Below are positions 8,620 through 17,233 of a stretch of 64,000 bases of DNA, in pieces. This DNA comes from Sinorhizobium meliloti 4H41 (GTDB taxonomy: Bacteria; Pseudomonadota; Alphaproteobacteria; Rhizobiales; Rhizobiaceae): positions 1,068,788 through 1,132,787 of the forward strand of contig NZ_AQWP01000001.1 of the NCBI RefSeq assembly GCF_000375585.1. The letters run 5' to 3'. A program made the translations under genes and the position numbers. Position 1 is the first letter of the stretch, and every line of letters begins with the position of its first letter. The notes below the pieces were generated by a model. It was not told the origin of the DNA and did no database searches. It saw only the letters and a program-made list of their open reading frames with translations.

Positions 8620-9216
8620 ATGATCAAAAACGCAGACCCGCGCTTCCGGATCATCGATCGCAAGACGGTCTGGGATGGCTTCATCAATCTCGAGCAAATC
8701 ACGATCGAGCAGGAAATGTCCGACGGCAGCACCGCGCGCCTCGTGCGTGAAGTCCACGACCACGGTCGCGCCGCAACGATCCTCCTCTTCGACCCGGAGC
8801 GGCAGGTGGTGGTTCTCGTCCGCCAGCTGCGCCTGCCGGTTTTCCTGCAGGGGGAAAAGGGATATCTCCTCGAAGCGCCGGCGGGCCTCCTCGACGGCGA
8901 AGCGCCGGAGGTCGCCATTTGCCGCGAGGCGATGGAGGAAACCGGCTACCGCATCGAGACGGCTATGCATCTCTTCGATGCCTATATGAGCCCCGGCTCC
9001 ATTACGGAGCGCACGAGCTTCTTCCTCGGTCTCATCGATATATCGAAGAAGGTGGCGGCGGGCGGCGGGCTTGCGCATGAAGGCGAGGACATCGAGGTGT
9101 TGGAAATTTCCTTCGACGAAGCCGTCGCGGGGATCGGCACCGGCGAGATCTGCGACGCGAAAACCATCATGCTTCTGCAGTGGGCTATGCTCAACCGTGC
9201 CTCTCTGGCCAAGTAA
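8620..9216 (+). CDS. NUDIX hydrolase, NudK/ADP-sugar pyrophosphatase-like
   Basis: A 198-residue NUDIX enzyme, expected to hydrolyse a nucleoside diphosphate sugar such as GDP-mannose or ADP-ribose. The Nudix box reads APAGLLDGE then REAMEETG, with the metal-binding RExxEExG intact; the spacing after the Gly is one residue shorter than the textbook GX5E. YLLEAPAGLLDGE is typical of the ADP-sugar/NudK branch. The start is the ATG at 8620 (MIKNADPRF). A longer in-frame extension to 8566 would be translated repeat sequence. The protein is cytosolic; the exact substrate is open. Confidence 0.88.
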   Translation: MIKNADPRFRIIDRKTVWDGFINLEQITIEQEMSDGSTARLVREVHDHGRAATILLFDPERQVVVLVRQLRLPVFLQGEKGYLLEAPAGLLDGEAPEVAICREAMEETGYRIETAMHLFDAYMSPGSITERTSFFLGLIDISKKVAAGGGLAHEGEDIEVLEISFDEAVAGIGTGEICDAKTIMLLQWAMLNRASLAK

Positions 9217-9320
9217 TCGCCTGATACTCTGCAATATTCTACATTACCGATATTTCACTGTTTGATCGCGCTGCGCTGCGGTAAGTCCTTGTCGTCTCCT
9301 TCAACGACACGGGCGATCCA

Positions 9321-11927
9321 ATGGCGTCCTCCTCTGAAGAGTTTGAAGAGAAAGACCAGCGGCCGCGGGGCGCATGGATGCTCTTTCTGAAGCGCAACCA
9401 GCGCTATCTCTCCGCGCTAGGCACACTCCTCGTGATCGCGTTCTTCGGGGCGGCGATCTTTCACCTGACGGCCGAGGTGCAATATGACGATGTCGTGTCG
9501 GCGCTGTCGGATACGAGCCGGCGATCGGTGGCAACGGCGATCCTGTTCACGGGCCTGAGCTTCCTCGCACTCACCTTCTATGACGTCAGCGCGCTCGACT
9601 ACATCGAACGCAAGCTCCCTTATCCCGCCGTCGCGCTCACCGCCGCCTGCGCCTATGCGGTCGGCAACACGGCGGGCTTCGGTCCGCTGAGCGGCGGCGC
9701 AATCCGCTATCGGTCCTATTCGCGCCTTGGACTGGAACCGGAGGAGATCGCCCGTATCATCGCCTTCGTCACGCTCGCCTTCGGATTGGGGCTCGCGGCA
9801 GTCACATGCCTGAGCCTGCTTGCCGTTGGCGAATACGTGGCGCCGTTGACCGGGATCGATGCGGCATGGCTGCGGGCAATCGCCGCCTTCGTCCTTGCCG
9901 GCTTGCTGGCGGTGCTGGTCGCCGCCCGCAGCGGTCGCGAGGTCCGCATCGGCCGCCTCGTCCTGCGTCTGCCGGACTCACGGACATCTTCGCGCCAGTT
10001 CCTCGTGACGGCACTCGATCTCGCTGCGTCGGCGAGCGTCCTCTATGTCCTTTTGCCCGCCGGAACGGTGGGCTGGCCCGCCTTCCTGGCGATCTACGCC
10101 GTGGCGGTCGGCCTCGGCGTGCTCAGCCACGTGCCGGCGGGGCTCGGTGTTTTTGAAGCGGTGATCGTTGCGAGCCTGGGCCGCGCAGCCGGCGTCGACG
10201 CGGTGCTCGGTGCACTCGTCCTCTACCGCGTCATCTACCACCTATTGCCCTTGCTCATCGCCATCGTCGTGATGATAGGCATCGAACTCCGCCAGTTGGC
10301 GGGCCATCCTGCGGCCTCCAGCCTTCGCCGCGCCGGCGGCCGGATGACGCCGCTTCTGCTTGCCACGCTGGCGCTCGTCCTCGCCCTGATGCTGGTGCTC
10401 TCGGGCGTGACGCCGACGCCGGACGAGAATTTGGACTTTCTTGCGAATTACGTGCCCCTTCCGATCATTGAAGGGGCGCATTTCCTGGCGAGCCTGTTGG
10501 GGCTGGCGCTGTTCATCGTCGCGCGGGGGCTGGCGCTGCGTCTCGACGGCGCCTGGTGGGCATCGATCGCGATCGCGCTGGCCGCAATCCTGCTTTCCCT
10601 GGTGAAGGCGGTGGCGCTCGGGGAAGCCGGCATGCTCGCCTTCCTCCTTGTCGGGCTGCTCGCGAGTCGGCGGCTCTTCAACCGTCCCGCCTCGCTTTTC
10701 GGACAGGCGCTGACGCTGCCGTGGCTTACCGCGCTCGGCGTGATCTGTTTCGGCGCATTCGTCGTCCTGCTCTTCGTCTATCGCGACGTCGCATATAGCC
10801 ATGAGCTCTGGTGGCAGTTCGAATTCTCCGCCGAGGCGCCGCGCGGGCTCCGCGCCCTTCTGGGAGTGACGATCGGCGCAAGTGCTGTAGCGACCTGGAG
10901 CCTGATGCGCCCGGCCGCTGCGGCGGTTGCCCCCGCCTGCAGGCAGGAGGTGGAACGGGCGATCGCCATCGTCGACGCGCAGGACATGTCCGATGCCAAC
11001 CTCGTGCGCATGGGCGACAAGAGCATCATGTTCTCCGCCGACGGCCGGGCCTTCATCATGTATGGCCGCTGGGCGCGTTCCTGGATTGCGTTGTTCGATC
11101 CGGTCGGGCCCGTGGATGCCTGGCCGGACCTGATCTGGCAGTTCATCGAGGCGGCGCGCTCCAATGGTTGCCGGGCCGTCTTCTACCAGGTCTCGGCCCG
11201 CGGGCTTGCCTATTACGCGGATGCGGGCTTGAGAGCCTTCCGCCTCGGCGAACTTGCCGAGGTCGATCTCACGCGCTTCGAGATGAAGGGCGGCAAATGG
11301 GCAAACCTGCGTCAGCAGGTGAGCCGTGGCCTTCGCGACGGGCTGGAGTTCTCGGTCGTCGCGCCTGCGGAGGTATCGGCGATCCTTCCGGAGCTCGAGG
11401 CGGTTTCCGATGCTTGGCTCGCCCACCACAATGCGCGGGAAAAGGGCTTTTCCCTCGGCGCCTTCGATCCGCGATATCTGACGGCGCAGCCTGTTGCGAT
11501 CCTCAAATGGCAGGGTCGCATCGTGGCCTTCTCCAATATTCTGATCACCGGCACGAAGGAGGAGGGCTCGGTCGACCTCATGCGTTTCTCGCCCGAGGCG
11601 CCGAAAGGGGCGATGGATTTCCTGTTCGCGCAACTGATGGAATATCTGAAGAACGAAGGCTATCGGCGTTTCAATCTCGGAATGGCGCCGCTGTCGGGAA
11701 TGTCGGAGCGGCGGCTGGCGCCCGTATGGGACCGCGCCGGCCGGGCATTTTACGAGCACGGCGAGCGCTTCTACAACTTCAAGGGACTGCGTGCCTTCAA
11801 GTCCAAGTTTCACCCGCAGTGGCAACCGCGCTACCTAGTGGCGAGCGGCGGCTTCAACCCGATCCTGGCGCTGATGGATGCGACATTCCTGATCGGCGGC
11901 GGTCTGAAGGGAGTGATCGGGAAATGA
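9321..11927 (+). CDS. lpiA: bifunctional lysylphosphatidylglycerol synthetase/flippase (MprF family)
   Basis: An 868-residue inner-membrane protein. Roughly residues 30-540 form many hydrophobic segments of the flippase part (for example GFGPLSGGAIRYRSYSRLGL and HVPAGLGVFEA). Residues 550-868 are the soluble aminoacyl transferase domain, which uses Lys-tRNA to modify phosphatidylglycerol (MRFSPEAPKGAMDFLF, RFNLGMAPLSGM, FKGLRAFKSKFHPQWQPRYL). In Sinorhizobium this gene is the low-pH-inducible lpiA, which lowers membrane negative charge in acid. The stop overlaps the start of acvB by 4 nt, indicating an operon. Recognition is strong from length, domain order and neighbour. Confidence 0.95.
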   Translation: MASSSEEFEEKDQRPRGAWMLFLKRNQRYLSALGTLLVIAFFGAAIFHLTAEVQYDDVVSALSDTSRRSVATAILFTGLSFLALTFYDVSALDYIERKLPYPAVALTAACAYAVGNTAGFGPLSGGAIRYRSYSRLGLEPEEIARIIAFVTLAFGLGLAAVTCLSLLAVGEYVAPLTGIDAAWLRAIAAFVLAGLLAVLVAARSGREVRIGRLVLRLPDSRTSSRQFLVTALDLAASASVLYVLLPAGTVGWPAFLAIYAVAVGLGVLSHVPAGLGVFEAVIVASLGRAAGVDAVLGALVLYRVIYHLLPLLIAIVVMIGIELRQLAGHPAASSLRRAGGRMTPLLLATLALVLALMLVLSGVTPTPDENLDFLANYVPLPIIEGAHFLASLLGLALFIVARGLALRLDGAWWASIAIALAAILLSLVKAVALGEAGMLAFLLVGLLASRRLFNRPASLFGQALTLPWLTALGVICFGAFVVLLFVYRDVAYSHELWWQFEFSAEAPRGLRALLGVTIGASAVATWSLMRPAAAAVAPACRQEVERAIAIVDAQDMSDANLVRMGDKSIMFSADGRAFIMYGRWARSWIALFDPVGPVDAWPDLIWQFIEAARSNGCRAVFYQVSARGLAYYADAGLRAFRLGELAEVDLTRFEMKGGKWANLRQQVSRGLRDGLEFSVVAPAEVSAILPELEAVSDAWLAHHNAREKGFSLGAFDPRYLTAQPVAILKWQGRIVAFSNILITGTKEEGSVDLMRFSPEAPKGAMDFLFAQLMEYLKNEGYRRFNLGMAPLSGMSERRLAPVWDRAGRAFYEHGERFYNFKGLRAFKSKFHPQWQPRYLVASGGFNPILALMDATFLIGGGLKGVIGK

Positions 11928-13306
11928 CCCCCATTAAAAGGATATTGAAACGTGCAGCCCTGGCGGTCCTGATTGCCGGCACTGCATCCCTTCCGTCCTT
12001 TGCCGAAGACTCGGCAAAGTTCGACACCGGCATGATCCCCGCACCGCACATCCTGTTCCCGAAAGAGGCGCCTTCCGGCGCCGTGGTGCTGCTTTCGGAC
12101 GCCGGCGGCTGGACTGAGAGGGAGGATGCCGTGGCCCGAAAGCTTTCGAGCGAGAAAGCGCTCGTCATCGGCATCGACCTCAAGGCCTATCTGGCAGCCC
12201 TTGCAAGGGATGACGGGGACTGCGTCTACACCGTTTCGGACATCGAATCCTTGAGTCAGCAGGTGCAGCGCGCGGCCGGCAGCGGCGCCTATCGGCCGCC
12301 GATCGTCGCCGGCGTCGGCGCCGGCGGCGCCATGGCGCTGGCAATCGCCGCACAGTCGCCCGCAGCGACCATCGGCCGGACGCTCGCGGTCGATCCCGAA
12401 GAGGGTATCGCCCTGACGAAGCAGCTCTGCACTCCGGCCGAAAAAATTCGAAAAGGCGACCGCATGGTCTACGGCCTGACCGATGGCGCCTTACCCGACC
12501 CGGTAACCGTAATCTTTTCGCCGTCCGCGTCGCCCGCCGGGCGCGAGCACGTTGCCGCTCTCGCAGCCAAGCATCCGGACGTCGAAGTCCAGGCGAGCGA
12601 CGAAGACGTCTATGCCGCACTCTCCGGCACGCTCGCCGGGTACATCCAGCAGGAGGACGACGGGAACAACCCGTTCGGGCTCCCCCTGACCGTTCTCGAT
12701 GCGAAGCCAACGCGCGATACCATGGCGGTGATCTATTCCGGCGATGGTGGCTGGCGCGACATCGACAAGGAGGTCGGCAATGCCCTGCAGCAGCAGGGCG
12801 TGCCCGTCGTCGGGGTGGATTCGCTGCGCTATTTCTGGTCGGAGCGACAGCCGCAGGCGACGGCGGACGATCTCGCCCGTGTCATCACCTATTACGGCAA
12901 GCGGTGGAACGTCCGCAACGTAGTGCTGATCGGCTATTCCTTCGGCGCCGACATCCTGCCGCGCACATACAACCTGCTTGCGCCCGCGACCCGCGCACGC
13001 ATACGGCAGGTCACGCTCATGGCACTGTCGCATCGCGCCGACTACAAGATCTCCGTCCTCGGCTGGCTCGGCGCCGACGGGGAGGGGAATGCCGGCGACC
13101 CGGTCGACGACATCAAGGCGATCGAGCCGCCACTCGTTCAGTGCATCTACGGCACCGACGAGGAGGACGACGCTTGCCCGGATCTGAAATCCTCCGGTAT
13201 CGAGGTGGTTCCCATCGAGGGAGGCCATCATTTCGACGGCGATTATGCCGCTTTGACACGACGCGTGCTTGATGCGCTCGACCGGCGGCTGGCGATGGGA
13301 AGATGA
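11924..13306 (+). CDS. acvB: AcvB/VirJ family periplasmic lipid hydrolase
   Basis: A 460-residue exported protein with a signal peptide (VLIAGTASLPSFA). It has two alpha/beta-hydrolase-like halves. The C-terminal VirJ domain has MAVIYSGDGGWRDID and the nucleophile motif GYSFGAD near residue 343, and a late His-containing stretch EGGHHFDGDY. In Agrobacterium AcvB hydrolyses lysyl-phosphatidylglycerol in the periplasm, the reverse of its operon partner LpiA. The start ATG overlaps the lpiA stop (ATGA). A longer open frame exists upstream but runs inside lpiA in another frame and is not used. Confidence 0.94.
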   Translation: MTPIKRILKRAALAVLIAGTASLPSFAEDSAKFDTGMIPAPHILFPKEAPSGAVVLLSDAGGWTEREDAVARKLSSEKALVIGIDLKAYLAALARDDGDCVYTVSDIESLSQQVQRAAGSGAYRPPIVAGVGAGGAMALAIAAQSPAATIGRTLAVDPEEGIALTKQLCTPAEKIRKGDRMVYGLTDGALPDPVTVIFSPSASPAGREHVAALAAKHPDVEVQASDEDVYAALSGTLAGYIQQEDDGNNPFGLPLTVLDAKPTRDTMAVIYSGDGGWRDIDKEVGNALQQQGVPVVGVDSLRYFWSERQPQATADDLARVITYYGKRWNVRNVVLIGYSFGADILPRTYNLLAPATRARIRQVTLMALSHRADYKISVLGWLGADGEGNAGDPVDDIKAIEPPLVQCIYGTDEEDDACPDLKSSGIEVVPIEGGHHFDGDYAALTRRVLDALDRRLAMGR

Positions 13307-13316
13307 CCCGCTTGCG

Positions 13317-13979
13317 TCAGATGACGGGGGAAATGAGCGTACCCGTTGCCTCGTCGACGGCATGGCTTACCACCCGGCCGGCTTCCATCCGCACCTTGCC
13401 TTCAGCCACGAGCCGAAGCGCCATCGGATAGATCTTGTGCTCGACGGTAAGAACGCGGGCGGCGAGCGTATCCGCCGTGTCGCCGGAAACGACCGGTACG
13501 GCCGCCTGGGCGACGATCGGCCCGTCGTCCATACCCTCCGTCACGAAGTGCACGGTGCAGCCCGCGATCCTCATCCCGGCGTCGATCGCCCTGCGGTGCG
13601 TGTGAAGTCCTGGGAAGAGCGGCAGCAGTGACGGGTGGATGTTGAGGATCCGGCCCTCGTAGCGCTGGATGAAGGCCGCAGAAAGAAGGCGCATATAGCC
13701 CGCGAGACAGATCACGTCCGGCTGGAGGCGGTCGAGCTCGGCCAGGATTGCTCCCTCGTGCGCTTCTTTGCTGGCAAAATCCTTGCGAACGAAGGCGAAG
13801 GTCGGAATGCCGAGCCCGGCCGCCTTGTCGAGGCCACCTGCATCCGCCTTGTCGGCGATCACCGCAATGATCTCGGCCGGAAAATCCGGCGCGGCGGCAG
13901 CCTTCGCCAGCGCGATCATGTTGGAGCCGCCGCCGGAAATGAACACGACGACCTTCTTCTTGCCGGTCATCAAGCTCAT
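13317..13979 (-). CDS. purN: phosphoribosylglycinamide formyltransferase
   Basis: PurN transfers a formyl group from 10-formyl-tetrahydrofolate to GAR in step 3 of purine synthesis. The 220-residue protein has [15 protein letters not shown] (phosphate-binding loop), the catalytic Asn-His pair in [15 protein letters not shown], the later His in AGCTVHFV, and the Asp in [10 protein letters not shown]. The start at 13979 (MSLMTGKKK) overlaps the purM stop by 4 nt; a second ATG three codons on is also possible. It forms an operon with purM. Confidence 0.97.
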   Translation of the reverse strand: MSLMTGKKKVVVFISGGGSNMIALAKAAAAPDFPAEIIAVIADKADAGGLDKAAGLGIPTFAFVRKDFASKEAHEGAILAELDRLQPDVICLAGYMRLLSAAFIQRYEGRILNIHPSLLPLFPGLHTHRRAIDAGMRIAGCTVHFVTEGMDDGPIVAQAAVPVVSGDTADTLAARVLTVEHKIYPMALRLVAEGKVRMEAGRVVSHAVDEATGTLISPVI

Positions 13980-15046
13980 ATGGCGAGATTGCCCTTGTAG
14001 ATCGTGCCGGGTGTGCCCTCGGCGCGTGCGACCATGCGGCCGAGCGTGAAGACCGTTTCGCCTTCGCCGGCAAGCACGGCCGCAACTTTTTCCGCTTCGC
14101 TCGCCGGAACCACGGCGATCATGCCGACGCCGCAATTGAAGGTGCGCAGCATCTCGTTGGCGGCAACGCCGCCGGTCTTTGCGAGCCACGAGAAGACAGC
14201 CGGCGGCTTGATGGCGCCGAGGTCGATCTCGGCGGCAAGGTGTTTCGGCAGCACCCGCGGAATATTCTCGGGGAAGCCGCCGCCGGTGATGTGGGCCAGC
14301 GCCTTGATCGCACCCGTCCCGCGGATCGCCTTCAAGAGCGGTTTCACATAGATGCGCGTCGGAGTCATCAGGAGGTCGGCGAGGGTGCCTTCGCCGAAAG
14401 GTGCCGGAGCATCCCAGGCAAGGCCCGAGAGCGAAACGATCTTGCGCACCAGCGAATAGCCGTTCGAGTGCACGCCCGAGGAGGCAAGCCCGAGGATGAC
14501 GTCGCCTTCGGCGATGTCGCCGGCAGGCAGAAGCTGCCCGCGCTCGGCTGCGCCGACGGCAAAGCCGGCAAGATCGTAGTCGCCGCCGGAATACATGCCC
14601 GGCATCTCGGCCGTCTCGCCGCCGATCAACGCGCAGCCGGCCTCGCGGCAGCCGGCGGCAATTCCCGCGACAATCGCGGCGCCCTGGTCGGGATCGAGCT
14701 TGCCGGTCGCGAAGTAGTCGAGGAAGAACAGCGGTTCGGCGCCCTGCACCACGAGATCGTTCACGCACATGGCGACGAGGTCGATGCCGACCGTGTCGTG
14801 CTTGTCGGCGTCGATCGCGATCTTGAGCTTCGTGCCGACGCCGTCATTGGCGGCGACGAGGACCGGATCGCTGAAACCGGCGGCCTTCAGGTCGAAAAGG
14901 CCGCCGAACCCGCCGATCTCGCCATCGGCGCCGGGGCGCCGGGTCGAGCGGACATGCGGCTTGATCTTCTCGACCAGCAGGTTGCCGGCATCGATATCGA
15001 CACCTGCGTCGCTGTAGGTGAGGCCGTTCTTTCCCGACTGGCTCAT
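13976..15046 (-). CDS. purM: phosphoribosylformylglycinamidine cyclo-ligase (AIR synthetase)
   Basis: PurM closes the imidazole ring of AIR from FGAM and ATP, step 5 of purine synthesis. The 356-residue protein begins [21 protein letters not shown] and has [10 protein letters not shown] (ATP-grasp-like signature of the PurM fold), [13 protein letters not shown] and [13 protein letters not shown]. The start at 15046 matches the family's usual N terminus, so the in-frame extension to 15091 is not used. It precedes purN and overlaps it by 4 nt. Confidence 0.97.
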   Translation of the reverse strand: MSQSGKNGLTYSDAGVDIDAGNLLVEKIKPHVRSTRRPGADGEIGGFGGLFDLKAAGFSDPVLVAANDGVGTKLKIAIDADKHDTVGIDLVAMCVNDLVVQGAEPLFFLDYFATGKLDPDQGAAIVAGIAAGCREAGCALIGGETAEMPGMYSGGDYDLAGFAVGAAERGQLLPAGDIAEGDVILGLASSGVHSNGYSLVRKIVSLSGLAWDAPAPFGEGTLADLLMTPTRIYVKPLLKAIRGTGAIKALAHITGGGFPENIPRVLPKHLAAEIDLGAIKPPAVFSWLAKTGGVAANEMLRTFNCGVGMIAVVPASEAEKVAAVLAGEGETVFTLGRMVARAEGTPGTIYKGNLAI

Positions 15047-15291
15047 GCTCGCTCTCCAAGGCTCGTCGCTGATTGCGGATGCGATTGGCACGGAGAAGCG
15101 AGGAGTGCAAGCGCAGAGGCGCGCCCGATCCTGCTTTTTTCGTGAATCTGCCTGTGGTCAGCGCCTTCTGCCGGTCACAGGCCGTTTGTCCCGTGAGCGC
15201 CGCCGGACTTGACCTTGGCGCGCCCCAAGCCCTATCTCGTGCGAACGAACGACGCGGAAGGTGCGGTGTGCCGCGCGCAACGGGGGCCGTC

Positions 15292-16407
15292 ATGGGCGAT
15301 CGGGTCAGCAGTATGGGACTTCAGCGCCAGATCTTTTTCTGGCTGCTGGTGCTTGTCGGCTTCATCGCCTTCCTGCTGGTGTTCAGCTCCATCCTTCTGC
15401 CCTTTCTCGCCGGCATGGCGCTCGCCTATTTTCTCGATCCTGTAGCCGATCGCCTGGAGCGGCTCGGTCTGAGCCGGCTGATGGCGACGATCGCCATCCT
15501 GGTCGCCTTCGTCGTCGTGCTGGCGCTGTCGCTGATGATCATCGTTCCGCTGGTCGTCACGCAGGCTGCCGAATTCATTCAGAAAATGCCGGGTTACATC
15601 ACCAGGCTTCAGGAGTTCCTGACCGACAGCCAGTCGACACTGTTGCCGGACTGGCTCGCCGGCCAGATGACGACCATCAAGCAGAACTCGGCCAAGCTCT
15701 TGGAGCAAGGCGCAAGCTTCCTCGGCACGCTGTTCCAGCAGATCTGGAACTCCGGCCTGGCACTTCTCAATATTCTGTCCCTATTCGTCATCACCCCTGT
15801 CGTCGCCTTCTATCTGCTGCTCGACTGGGACCGTATGGTCGACAGAGTCGACAGCTGGATACCGCGCGATTACGTCGAGGTCGTGCGGCAGATCGCTCGC
15901 GACATGAATACGACCATTGCCGGGTTCGTACGCGGCCAGGGCTCTCTCTGCGTGATCCTCGGTCTCTACTACGGGATCGGGCTGAGCATGGTCGGGCTAA
16001 ATTTCGGCCTCCTGATCGGCCTCTTCGCCGGCATGATCAGTTTCATCCCCTATGTGGGATCGCTGGTCGGTCTCGTGCTTGCGCTCGGCGTCGCGCTCGT
16101 TCAGTTCTGGCCGGACTATGTCTGGATCCTTGTGGTTCTCGCCGTTTTCTTCAGCGGCCAGTTTCTCGAAGGCAATATTCTGCAGCCGAAACTGGTCGGC
16201 AAAAGCGTCGGGCTGCACCCGGTCTGGCTGATGTTCGCCCTGCTTGCGTTCGGCGCGCTCTTCGGCTTCGTCGGCCTGCTCGTGGCGGTGCCCGCGGCGG
16301 CCGCGATCGGTGTGCTTGTCCGCTTCGGCATCCAGCGGTACCTTGATAGCGATCTCTATCACGGGCATAGAACAGCCGTTCACAAGGAGCCGGAGAGCAA
16401 CGGCTAG
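15292..16407 (+). CDS. AI-2E family permease (PerM/YdiK/TqsA type)
   Basis: A 371-residue inner-membrane protein with about eight hydrophobic segments, two near the N terminus (FFWLLVLVGFIAFLLVFSSI and ATIAILVAFVVVLALSLM). A periplasmic or cytoplasmic helical region with QKMPGYITRLQEF follows, then the conserved GMISFIPYVGSLVG and EGNILQPKLVGKSVGLHPVW motifs of the AI-2E transporter superfamily. Members have varied or unknown substrates. The ATG at 15292 is the start closest to the first membrane helix. It is followed by an Hda-type gene, an arrangement common in alphaproteobacteria. Confidence 0.9.
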   Translation: MGDRVSSMGLQRQIFFWLLVLVGFIAFLLVFSSILLPFLAGMALAYFLDPVADRLERLGLSRLMATIAILVAFVVVLALSLMIIVPLVVTQAAEFIQKMPGYITRLQEFLTDSQSTLLPDWLAGQMTTIKQNSAKLLEQGASFLGTLFQQIWNSGLALLNILSLFVITPVVAFYLLLDWDRMVDRVDSWIPRDYVEVVRQIARDMNTTIAGFVRGQGSLCVILGLYYGIGLSMVGLNFGLLIGLFAGMISFIPYVGSLVGLVLALGVALVQFWPDYVWILVVLAVFFSGQFLEGNILQPKLVGKSVGLHPVWLMFALLAFGALFGFVGLLVAVPAAAAIGVLVRFGIQRYLDSDLYHGHRTAVHKEPESNG

Positions 16408-16417
16408 AGCACTTCCA

Positions 16418-16456
16418 GTGCATAGCGGTTTTCCGTGCGGACGTGCGTAGCTGCAA
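16418..16456. repeat. 39-base interspersed repeat, copy 1
   Basis: GTGCATAGCGGTTTTCCGTG then CGGACGTGCGTAGCTGCAA is nearly the same as 58698-58736. Both copies lie a little upstream of a regulator gene on the same strand (hda-like here, merR-like there). This looks like a dispersed rhizobial intergenic repeat. Confidence 0.7.
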
Positions 16457-16480
16457 AAGGTGAATGCTCACGGGTAATGC

Positions 16481-17170
16481 ATGAAGAGACATCTGTCCGA
16501 ACAATTGCCTTTGGTCTTCGGCCATGCGCCCGCAACCGGTCGCGACGACCTGCTCGTCTCGGACCGGTTGAGCGCGGCCATTTCCATCGTCGATCACTGG
16601 CCCGTCTGGCCTTCGCCGGTGGTCATCATTTGCGGGCCGGTCGGTTCCGGCAAATCGCATCTTGCGGGCATCTGGCGCGAAAAGGCGAGGGCGGAGCCGA
16701 TACATCCCTTTGCCGGCTCGAACGCCGCCGATATCGCCGCGGAAAAGCCGGTCCTGTTCGAGGATGCCGACCGCCAGGGCTTCGACGATACGGCTCTCTT
16801 CCATGTCATCAACAGCGTGCGACAGAACGGTACGGCGCTTTTGATGACGTCTCGGCTATGGCCGATGTCATGGCCGGTGCGGCTTCCTGACCTCAAGTCG
16901 CGCCTCAAGGCTGCCACCGTGGTCGAAATCGGGGAGCCCGACGACGAATTGCTCGCGCAGGTGCTCACCAAGCTTTTTGCCGACCGCCAGCTCCTCGTGG
17001 ACGAGCGCCTGGTCGGCTACGTCGTCGCGCGCATGGAACGCTCGCTGGAGGCGGCGCAGACCATCGTCGAGCGGATAGACCATCTGGCGCTTGCGCGTGG
17101 AACGCGGCCGACCCGTGCGCTCGCCGCGGAAGTTCTGGAAGAGCTTGCAAATACAAGCCTCTCCGATTGA
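16481..17170 (+). CDS. hdaA: DnaA-regulatory protein, Hda/HdaA family
   Basis: A 229-residue DnaA-like AAA+ protein lacking the DnaA DNA-binding domain. Near the N terminus, QLPLVF (about residues 8-13) fits the beta-clamp-binding motif that lets Hda work with the sliding clamp to promote DnaA-ATP hydrolysis. GPVGSGKSH is the Walker A loop. ARMERSLEAAQTIVERID carries the sensor-2-like region. In alphaproteobacteria HdaA prevents over-initiation of replication. It is preceded by the permease gene and a repeat and followed by ppk, 63 bases away. Confidence 0.9.
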   Translation: MKRHLSEQLPLVFGHAPATGRDDLLVSDRLSAAISIVDHWPVWPSPVVIICGPVGSGKSHLAGIWREKARAEPIHPFAGSNAADIAAEKPVLFEDADRQGFDDTALFHVINSVRQNGTALLMTSRLWPMSWPVRLPDLKSRLKAATVVEIGEPDDELLAQVLTKLFADRQLLVDERLVGYVVARMERSLEAAQTIVERIDHLALARGTRPTRALAAEVLEELANTSLSD

Positions 17171-17233
17171 CTGTCACAGTTCCGTCGTCAAACTGGGGTA
17201 GCTCGTCGTTCGGAGTAATGGGGCTTTACAGGC

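Noticed and set aside
10811..11923. Long N-terminal extension of acvB
   Set aside because: It lies within lpiA in another frame; the signal peptide at 11924 marks the real start.
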